From contig JAFUBJ010000047.1 in the NCBI GenBank assembly GCA_017460265.1, positions 1-12,359 on the forward strand: a stretch of DNA of 12,359 nt. The letters are read 5' to 3'. The DNA comes from Atopobiaceae bacterium. GTDB taxonomy: Bacteria > Actinomycetota > Coriobacteriia > Coriobacteriales > Atopobiaceae. Below, one piece after another: positions 6,786 through 12,359 of the stretch; positions within the stretch are counted from its first letter, which is position 1; every line of letters begins with the position of its first letter. Below the pieces are notes generated by a model. It worked only from the letters and a program-made list of their open reading frames with translations, did not search any database and had not been told where the DNA came from. A program made the position numbers and the translations under genes.

Positions 6786-6848
6786 CATCGGCTGGCGATT
6801 TTTGACCAGCCGACCCTGAAACTCCGGATATGGGCCCAATTAACGTGC
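6786..6848 (-). repeat. right 63-bp terminal inverted repeat
   Basis: Exact reverse complement of 6541-6603. The outer end TTAACGTGCAG (6840-6850) recurs at the outer end of the second element (8198-8208). Confidence 0.9.
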
Positions 6849-6861
6849 AGCACAGAGTCAA

Positions 6862-6874
6862 ACGAACCGTTCGT
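6862..6874. promoter_or_regulatory. 13-bp palindrome, possible operator
   Basis: ACGAAC-C-GTTCGT is a perfect palindrome around one central base. It lies about 46 bases upstream of the candidate -35 box of the nuclease gene. The binding role is speculative. Confidence 0.25.
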
Positions 6875-6919
6875 CAAAAGTTTTCAACATGTGCAACCAA
6901 GCTTATCAACATTTAAGCC

Positions 6920-6946
6920 TTGAATGCGTCTCCATCCGAGTAAGAT
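6920..6946 (+). promoter_or_regulatory. candidate promoter of the nuclease gene
   Basis: TTGAAT (6920-6925) and TAAGAT (6941-6946) have a 15-base spacer, shorter than ideal. Transcription would start near 6953, which agrees with the downstream ATG 6986 being the true start. Confidence 0.35.
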
Positions 6947-6985
6947 ATGTCGTTACCAACTGTCGGGACGAGGGAAGGGGCGCCT

Positions 6986-7906
6986 ATGAGGGTCGTTGCA
7001 GGCAAGGATCTCTCTGCTGTTAAAGATGCAGCTATTGATGCCGGTCTCACGCTGCAAGGCTCCCTTTCATGGCGCTCCGCCGCAGTTGGTCTCGTGCTTC
7101 CCGAATACATCGTTGATGAGTTCCGCGACATACGAGCCCTGGCTTCCTGGTGTTGGCCTGTTCCAGACGGAGCGTACACAGTGAATAAGGAAGGGGTTCG
7201 CTACTGTACTCCCGAGTTTACGTTCCTGCTCATGGCGAGGCTTCTTGACGTGGAGGAACTTGCGCTCTTTGGTCTTGAGCTGTGCGGATCTTACGTCATC
7301 GACAAGAGCGATCCAAGAGGGTTCGTGGCGGATACTGTTCCCCAAACGACAGTCGCCAAGTTGCGGGCGTTCCTCGATGGCTGCCAAGGTGCGCCTGGCG
7401 TCCAGGTTGCGCGTCGAGCTCTCAAGTGGGTCGTCGATCGCTCTGCCTCTCCGATGGAATCGATGCTGGTTCTGCTCCTTTGCCTTCCAAGGCATATGGG
7501 AGGATATGGCCTTCCGTTGCCCGAACTCAACGTGAGTGCTGACGAACTCCGCGGCCTCAAAGCCAGCAAGAACGGACCCTTTGCCGATCTCATCTGGCGG
7601 CTTGCGCGCTTTGCACTCGAATACGACAGCGACCTGTTCCACACGGGCAAAGATCGCATAGAAAGGGACTCCAAGCGCAGGGCGTTCTTTGAAGAGATGG
7701 GGATTCGTTCGATCAGCGTCACAAACATGCAGGTCAACGATTCGACAGAGCTTGCTCGCATAGCAAAGATTGTCTCGAAGGCGCTGGGAAAGAAGTTCCA
7801 TTCTGTGAGCCTGGAGCTCAAAAGGCGCAACGCTTCCCTGAGAAGGAGGCTTTACGAGCTCACGGACACGGACCCCGAAGAAGAACCAGAGACGGATGCA
7901 AGTTAA
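6986..7906 (+). CDS. orphan DUF559/Vsr-like (PD-(D/E)XK) putative endonuclease
   Basis: 306 residues from ATG 6986, which follows AGGGAAGGGG (6971-6980) by five bases; the earlier in-frame ATG 6947 lacks such a site. Residues ~1-145 are unassigned. Residues ~150-270 carry a nuclease-like core: SPMES with Glu158, FADLIW with Asp201, ALEYDSDLFH with Glu212, Asp214 and His219, then GKDRIERDSKRR (221-232) and ISVTNMQV (243-250). The order E...D...ExD followed by FH and a basic helix is that of DUF559/Vsr-type PD-(D/E)XK folds. The C-terminus is Lys/Arg-rich, then acidic. Proteins of this layout occur as scattered single genes in Coriobacteriia as I recall. Its base composition is visibly less GC-rich than rlmN or ddl, and inverted repeat elements flank it on both sides, suggesting an acquired gene. 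Target and partner are unknown; no methylase or toxin-antitoxin partner is adjacent. Confidence 0.72.
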   Translation: MRVVAGKDLSAVKDAAIDAGLTLQGSLSWRSAAVGLVLPEYIVDEFRDIRALASWCWPVPDGAYTVNKEGVRYCTPEFTFLLMARLLDVEELALFGLELCGSYVIDKSDPRGFVADTVPQTTVAKLRAFLDGCQGAPGVQVARRALKWVVDRSASPMESMLVLLLCLPRHMGGYGLPLPELNVSADELRGLKASKNGPFADLIWRLARFALEYDSDLFHTGKDRIERDSKRRAFFEEMGIRSISVTNMQVNDSTELARIAKIVSKALGKKFHSVSLELKRRNASLRRRLYELTDTDPEEEPETDAS

Positions 7907-7937
7907 AGTGGCGATATAGCCGTCTTTTAGCCGCGCT

Positions 7938-8208
7938 TGGTCAAAAAACGCCAGCCGATGCATCTAATTGTAATTTTGATATGGCTACTGCACGCAGTTT
8001 ATCTGGGGTTTTGTAATTCTGTCCGCAGAAAGAAAGTGTCGATTTACCAGCGGCGGGAAATCGGCACCCTTGGCATGCCTTGGCGCTTTGAAGAACCGCA
8101 GGTAAACGAGGTGGTGGATAAACATCAAACTTTGAATCATATGTATCGGCTGGCGATTTTTGACCAGACAAGGGCTGAAACGCAGAAAACAGCCTATTTA
8201 ACGTGCAG
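7938..8208. mobile_element. diverged second copy of the palindromic element, inverted relative to the first
   Basis: Ends 7938-7963 and 8141-8166 are 26-bp inverted repeats with two mismatches and match the inner part of the 6541-6848 arms (TGGTCAAAAA, CGCCAGCCGATG). Conserved inner blocks in the same order are AGTTTATCTGGGGTTTTGT (7996-8014), GCGGCGGG followed by AATCGGCAC (~8051-8068), and CGCAGGTA (8097-8104). The outer right end keeps CTGAAAC and TTAACGTGCAG (8198-8208). The corresponding outer left end is missing or decayed. The core reads on the plus strand here but on the minus strand in the first element. Probably an older, degenerate copy. Confidence 0.65.
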
Positions 8209-8339
8209 AGCGCATAAGCTCGGTGCGCTCACGTGCCCTTTTTGCGGCACCTGCCGCCTTCGCCAACCGCAAAGTCCCACTGAGGTATCCTAAACAGGCT
8301 AAGCAAATACCAGCGTCGTCATCGAAAGGGAGCCAAACC

Positions 8340-9308
8340 ATGGAGAAGACCGACGTTACCAAGAACAAAGTTGCCGTTCTGGCCGGAGGTTGGTCGGACG
8401 AGCGCGAAATCAGCATGGATTCTGGCCGCGCCTGCGCAAAGGCCCTTGGCCAGGCGGGCTTCGAGGGCGTCGAGCTGCTTGACGTGGCAGACCCCGACTT
8501 CATTCCCAACCTCATAAACGGTGGCTTTGACGTGGCGTTTGTTGCCATGCACGGCCGCTACGGCGAGGACGGCTGCGTGCAGGGCCTGCTCGAAGTGCTG
8601 CATATGCCCTACACTTTCTCGGGCGTGCTCACCTCCGCCGTCGCTACCGAGAAGGACTTTGCCAAGAGCCGCTTCCGCTCCGCGGGCATCCCCACAGCCA
8701 AGGGCCGCAAGCTTCCCGCGGGCCACATCCCCGACGAAGCCGAGGTAGACAGCCTGGTAAACCTCCTTGGCCTGCCGCTCTTTGTCAAGCCCGCTGCCAA
8801 CGGCTCCAGTTACGGCATCACCATGGTGCACAAGGCCTCCGAGCTCGCCGAGGCCGTGCGCACGGCCGGCAAGGGCGGCCAGCGCGTCATCGTGGAGGCT
8901 GGCGTCAAGGGAACCGAGATCACCGTCCCCGTCATTGGCAACGACGATCCCATGGCCCTGCCCATCATTGAGGTGGTCAAGGGCGATGACGCGGAGTTCT
9001 ACGACCTGAAGGTCAAGTATGAGCCCTCCGAGCTGCATCACGTCATGCCGGCGCGCCTTGATCCCGACGTCTACGAGCGCGCCCAGCGCCTGGCCGTCCT
9101 CGCGCACAAGACGCTCGGCTGCCGCGGTGCCTCGCGCTCCGACTTCATCGTTACGGCCGACGGCAACCCCGTCATCCTCGAGACCAACACCATCCCCGGC
9201 ATGACCGAGACAAGCCTCCTTCCCGACAGCGCCCGCGCCGCCGGCATCGAGTTCCCTGAGCTCTGCCGCCGCTTTGTCGAGTGGGCCCTGGAGGAGCAGG
9301 ACAACTAA
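8340..9308 (+). CDS. ddl: D-alanine--D-alanine ligase
   Basis: 322 residues. This ATP-grasp enzyme joins two D-alanines for the peptidoglycan stem peptide, in the cytoplasm. Visible landmarks are GGWSDEREISMDSG with Glu21, HGRYGEDG with His71, FVKPAANGSSYGI (148-160; Lys150 and Ser156/157), the omega-loop YDLKVKY with Tyr227, CRGASRSDF with Arg266 and Asp268, and ILETNTIPGMT with Glu281 and Asn283. A Tyr in the omega loop is typical of D-Ala-D-Ala rather than D-Ala-D-Lac (VanA-type) ligases. The start is ATG 8340, seven bases after AAAGGGAG (8325-8332). The frame stays open upstream to an ATG at 8223, but that 39-codon extension is not ligase-like. Normal length. It stands alone, with the decayed repeat element upstream and a terminator downstream. 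Confidence 0.95.
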   Translation: MEKTDVTKNKVAVLAGGWSDEREISMDSGRACAKALGQAGFEGVELLDVADPDFIPNLINGGFDVAFVAMHGRYGEDGCVQGLLEVLHMPYTFSGVLTSAVATEKDFAKSRFRSAGIPTAKGRKLPAGHIPDEAEVDSLVNLLGLPLFVKPAANGSSYGITMVHKASELAEAVRTAGKGGQRVIVEAGVKGTEITVPVIGNDDPMALPIIEVVKGDDAEFYDLKVKYEPSELHHVMPARLDPDVYERAQRLAVLAHKTLGCRGASRSDFIVTADGNPVILETNTIPGMTETSLLPDSARAAGIEFPELCRRFVEWALEEQDN

Positions 9309-9327
9309 ACCCATAAGGCAAGGAGAG

Positions 9328-9373
9328 GGAGTATCCCTTCTTTCTCTTGCGGGAAAGGACGGATACTCCTTTT
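9328..9373 (+). terminator. Rho-independent terminator after ddl
   Basis: A perfect 9-bp stem (9328-9336 GGAGTATCC with 9361-9369 GGATACTCC) is followed directly by TTTT. The 24-base loop can form an inner stem (CTTTC 9340-9344 with GAAAG 9353-9357). It starts 19 bases after the ddl stop and ends 23 bases before the next ATG. Confidence 0.75.
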
Positions 9374-9396
9374 CGCTGCCGCAGTGAGGAGTTCGC

Positions 9397-12321
9397 ATGA
9401 CGATAGATGACATCCTGCTTCCTGGCACGCCCGCATCGGTTCGCGAGAACTACGCAACGCTGGCACAGCGGGCGGCGCACGAGGACTTTGGCCTGCTCGA
9501 GGAGGACATCGTCGTCCTGGACACCGAAACCACGGGCCTCTCGTTCAGGGACTGCGAGCTCATCCAGATTGCCGCGGCACGCATTGAGGGGTCAAAGGTG
9601 GTCGAGCGCTTCGAGACCTTCGTGCATCCTGGCCGCCCCATCCCGCCGCAGATCACGCAGCTGACGGGCATTCGCGACGTGGACGTGACCAACGCGCCCA
9701 GCCCGACCGAGGCCGTGGCCGCCCTTGCCGACTTCGTGGGCGGCATGCCCGTCCTGGCGCACAACGCCTCCTTCGACCGCACCTTCATCGAATCCGTGCC
9801 CGGCGGCCACGACGTGACGGATACCTGGATAGACACCCTCGCCCTCAGCCGCATCGCGCTCCCGCGCTTGAAGACGCACCGCCTGGCCGATATGGCCCAG
9901 GCCTTTGGCGTGACGGCGGTCACCCATCGCGCGGACGACGACGTTGCGGCCCTCGTGGGCATGTGGCACATCATCCTGTGCGCGCTGGCCGACCTTCCGC
10001 GCGGCCTGCTTGGTCACCTGGCAACCATGCACTCGGACATCGACTGGGCCTATCGGCCCGTGCTTGCCCACCTTGCGGCCGAACAGGGCGAGGAAAGCTT
10101 CTCGCTCAAGGCGGTTCGCCACAATCTTGTGGGCGAGACACCCGCGCGCCCGCGCACGGACGCGGCCGAGCTCGCTGGCTCGCTTACCGCCCCTGACCAG
10201 GCAACCGTTGAGGCGGCCTTTGCCCCGGGTGGCACGGTCGCCCGTATGTATTCCTCCTACGAGGGCCGCCCCGAGCAGCTGGCCATGGCGCAGGAGGTTG
10301 CGGGCGCCCTCGCCACGTCAACGCACCGAGCGATAGAGGCGGGCACGGGCGTCGGCAAGTCTGTGGCCTACCTTCTGCCCGAAGTCCTCTTTGCGCAGGC
10401 CAACCACGTGACCGTGGGCGTCGCGACCAAGACCAACGCCCTCACCGACCAGCTCGTCACCCACGAGCTCCCGGCGCTTGCCACCGCGCTGCCAGACGGC
10501 CTGACCTTCGCGAGTCTGAAGGGCTACGACCACTATCCGTGCCTCCGCCGCCTCGAGCGCTCGGCCGTCAACGAGCTGCCGCTTTCGCTGGTGGAGGACG
10601 CCCGCCGCACCGACACCGCCTCCGCTCAGGACATGCTGACGGCCCTTGCGGTCACCTACGCCTACGCCTGCCAATCCACCGACGGTGACCTGGACGCCCT
10701 GGGCATCCGCTGGCGCTCGGTCCCGCGCCAGATGCTGACCACGACCTCGGCGGAATGCCTCCGCAACCGCTGCCCGTTCTTCCCCAACGAATGCATGCTC
10801 CACGGCGCGCGTCGTCGCGCGGCCGCGGCAGACGTGGTGGTCACCAACCATTCCCTGCTTCTGCGCAACGTTGCCGCAGAGGGCAAGATCTTGCCGCCCA
10901 TCCGTCATTGGGTGGTGGACGAGGCCCACGGCTTCGAGGCCGAGGCGCGCCGCCAGTGGGCGGTCGAGGTTTCGGGCACCGACGCCCGACAGGGCTTTGA
11001 GGTGCTGGGCGGCACTCGCAGCGGCGTGCTCCACACCGTCATGGTGCAGTCGGCAAAGCTCGAGGGCGCCACGCTCCTCCAGCGCCTGCTGACCAAGTGC
11101 GCCGCGGCGGCCTCGCGCGCGCAGGTGTCCACGGCGGACCTCTTTGCCACCCTTCACGACCTGGGGCGCATTGTCAAGGGAGGCGGCGGCTACGACTCCC
11201 AGTCCCTCTGGATCGATGCCGAGGTCCGCGACACACCGGAGTGGGCGGCCCTTTCCGAGGCAGGACATGCTGCGGTTGAGCGCCTGGACGAGCTGGCAAA
11301 GGACGTGCGCGAGACGGCCGAGGCCCTTGGAGAGGCGGGCGCGGCCCCGCTCGGTGCCGACCTTGCTGAGGCTGGCCGCTTTGCGGCAGAGCTCCGCGAC
11401 GGCATCGACCTCATCATCCAGGGCACTGACGAGACCTATGTCTACTCCGCGCAGCTCTCGCGCCGCAAGAAGGACATCGGCAGCGAGAAGCTTCTGGCAG
11501 AGAAGGTCGACATCGGCGCTGACCTGGGACACACCTGGCTCCCCGAGATGCAGAGCGTCATCTTCTCGTCGGCGACCATTGCGGTGGGGAACAGCTTCGA
11601 GCACTTTAACCACGCCGTCGGCCTCGACCAGCTACCGCCCGACAGTCACCGTGGCCTGCGTCTTGACTCCAGTTTTGACTTCGACGAGCACATGGGCGTT
11701 GTGGTCTGCCGCGACCTTCCCGCGCCTAACGACACCCGCTACCTGGGTGCCCTTGAAGACCTGCTCTTTGACGTGCATGTGGCCATGGGCGGCTCGGTGC
11801 TCACGCTCTTCACCAACCGCCGCGAGATGGAGCGCGTCTACGAGGGCCTTCGTCCACGCCTTGCTGCCGTGGGCTTGGACGTGGCGTGCCAGGAGCGCAA
11901 CAGCTCACCGCGGCGTCTTCGCCAGCGTTTTCTTGAGGAGCAGAACCTGTCGCTGCTGGCGCTCAAGGCGTTCTGGGAGGGCTTTGACGCGGCCGGCGAC
12001 ACGCTGCGCTGTGTGGTCATCCCCAAGCTGCCCTTCGCCAGCCCCAGCGACCCGCTCGTGCGCGAGCGTGAGCTGCGCGAAGACCGCTCGTGGTGGCGCC
12101 ACTCCCTGCCCGAGGCGGTCATTGGCGTCAAGCAGGCTGCTGGGCGCCTCATCCGCACCTCGAGCGACACGGGCATCCTCGTGCTGGCCGACTCGCGCCT
12201 GGTCACCAAACGATACGGCCGCCAGTTTGTGTCGTCGCTGCCCTCAAAGAGTGTGGTGACGCTTGAGCCGGCCAACGTGCGCCGCTACATCCAGATGTGG
12301 CGCGACTCCCGCGGCGTCTAG
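9397..12321 (+). CDS. dinG: DinG-family protein: DEDDh 3'-5' exonuclease fused to XPD-like helicase with Fe-S cysteines
   Basis: 974 residues. ATG 9397 follows TGAGGAG (9385-9391) by five bases. N-terminal DEDDh exonuclease (~37-190): VVLDTETTGL with Asp42 and Glu44, AHNASFD with Asp127, and HRADDD with His177 and Asp182. From ~285 an XPD/DinG superfamily-2 helicase follows: Q-motif-like YEGRPEQLAMA (288-298), Walker A EAGTGVGKS (314-322), DEAH (508-511) and motif VI QAAGRLIR (913-920). Four cysteines sit where XPD/DinG proteins hold a [4Fe-4S] cluster: Cys382 (YPCLRR), Cys454, Cys459 and Cys466. The family unwinds 5'-tailed DNA, R-loops and repair intermediates. The exonuclease fusion is usual for Gram-positive DinG, but the S. 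aureus form lacks the cluster, so the cysteines are notable. The name dinG is by family; SOS control is not shown, and I saw no clear LexA-type site in the 88 bases upstream. Confidence 0.93.
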   Translation: MTIDDILLPGTPASVRENYATLAQRAAHEDFGLLEEDIVVLDTETTGLSFRDCELIQIAAARIEGSKVVERFETFVHPGRPIPPQITQLTGIRDVDVTNAPSPTEAVAALADFVGGMPVLAHNASFDRTFIESVPGGHDVTDTWIDTLALSRIALPRLKTHRLADMAQAFGVTAVTHRADDDVAALVGMWHIILCALADLPRGLLGHLATMHSDIDWAYRPVLAHLAAEQGEESFSLKAVRHNLVGETPARPRTDAAELAGSLTAPDQATVEAAFAPGGTVARMYSSYEGRPEQLAMAQEVAGALATSTHRAIEAGTGVGKSVAYLLPEVLFAQANHVTVGVATKTNALTDQLVTHELPALATALPDGLTFASLKGYDHYPCLRRLERSAVNELPLSLVEDARRTDTASAQDMLTALAVTYAYACQSTDGDLDALGIRWRSVPRQMLTTTSAECLRNRCPFFPNECMLHGARRRAAAADVVVTNHSLLLRNVAAEGKILPPIRHWVVDEAHGFEAEARRQWAVEVSGTDARQGFEVLGGTRSGVLHTVMVQSAKLEGATLLQRLLTKCAAAASRAQVSTADLFATLHDLGRIVKGGGGYDSQSLWIDAEVRDTPEWAALSEAGHAAVERLDELAKDVRETAEALGEAGAAPLGADLAEAGRFAAELRDGIDLIIQGTDETYVYSAQLSRRKKDIGSEKLLAEKVDIGADLGHTWLPEMQSVIFSSATIAVGNSFEHFNHAVGLDQLPPDSHRGLRLDSSFDFDEHMGVVVCRDLPAPNDTRYLGALEDLLFDVHVAMGGSVLTLFTNRREMERVYEGLRPRLAAVGLDVACQERNSSPRRLRQRFLEEQNLSLLALKAFWEGFDAAGDTLRCVVIPKLPFASPSDPLVRERELREDRSWWRHSLPEAVIGVKQAAGRLIRTSSDTGILVLADSRLVTKRYGRQFVSSLPSKSVVTLEPANVRRYIQMWRDSRGV

Positions 12322-12359
12322 CTAACGACACCTCTGGCAACCAGGACGCGGACCGACCA

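Larger units (their letters stand above)
6541..6848. mobile_element. 308-bp MITE-like element with perfect 63-bp terminal inverted repeats
   Basis: Bases 6541-6603 are the exact reverse complement of 6786-6848; the next base on each side no longer matches. The inner ~180 bases are AT-rich and hold no convincing gene. Each arm contains its own 7-bp hairpin (CGGCTGG/CCAGCCG around TCAAAAATCG). Inside are a perfect 12-bp palindrome (6688-6699) and the motif AGTTTATCTGGGGTTTTGT read on the minus strand (complement near 6730-6755). A diverged relative lies in opposite orientation at 7938-8208. Size, long terminal repeats and lack of a transposase fit a non-autonomous element or large palindromic repeat. 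I see no clear target-site duplication and do not recognise a named family. Confidence 0.75.

Noticed and set aside
6630..6839. 69-codon minus-strand open frame inside the palindromic element
   Set aside because: It runs through the inverted repeat arm. Its similarity to the frame at 7937-8293 follows from DNA similarity of the two elements and is not shown to be coding.
6849..6985. Target-site duplication or attachment site next to the 63-bp repeats
   Set aside because: The bases just outside the two arms (CC on the left, AG on the right) do not match, so no duplication can be claimed.
6541..8208. CRISPR array or integron-like array
   Set aside because: There are only two diverged elements in inverted orientation, with no regularly spaced short direct repeats and no cas or integrase genes.
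8223..8339. Upstream start of ddl at ATG 8223
   Set aside because: The 39 extra residues are Arg/Ala/Pro-rich and unlike ligase N-termini; ATG 8340 has a well-placed ribosome site and begins just before the family's first strand.
8319..9428. 369-codon minus-strand open frame opposite ddl
   Set aside because: A shadow of ddl, which has full catalytic motifs on the plus strand.
10318..11613. 431-codon minus-strand open frame opposite dinG
   Set aside because: A shadow of the helicase gene, which carries Walker A, DEAH and motif VI in its own frame.

Overview
The window looks like a chromosomal piece of a high-GC Gram-positive gut actinobacterium, most likely of the class Coriobacteriia (Collinsella/Olsenella-like). 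This is inferred from high third-position GC in the core genes, Shine-Dalgarno motifs before most genes, SipW-type secreted proteins next to a class B sortase, and an orphan nuclease of a type I associate with these bacteria. No rRNA, tRNA or CRISPR array is visible, and the genus is not proven.

Region 1 (1-5368, + strand) is a cell-surface fibre or pilus-like locus. Five tightly packed genes encode exported proteins: a CnaB-like protein cut by the window edge, two short proteins with SipW-class signal peptides, a protein with a sortase-like C-terminal anchor (variant NTG motif, membrane helix, arginine-rich tail), and a protein with InlB-like and MucBP-like domains, a Thr-rich stalk and a C-terminal helix. 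A probable promoter and a strong leader hairpin follow. They precede one gene that fuses a SipW-type signal peptidase (Ser/His/Asp) to a class B sortase (His/Cys/Arg). The simplest reading is that this enzyme both trims and covalently anchors the proteins encoded just upstream. It is the most interesting system in the window.

Region 2 (5408-6433, - strand) is rlmN, converging on the fibre locus.

Region 3 (6434-8339) is an AT-richer accessory island. A 308-bp element with perfect 63-bp terminal inverted repeats and a diverged, oppositely oriented relative of it flank one gene for a DUF559/Vsr-like (PD-(D/E)XK) putative endonuclease.

Region 4 (8340-12321, + strand) returns to core genes: D-alanine--D-alanine ligase with a clear terminator, then a 974-residue DinG-family protein. 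The latter joins a DEDDh exonuclease to an XPD-like helicase that still has four candidate Fe-S cysteines.
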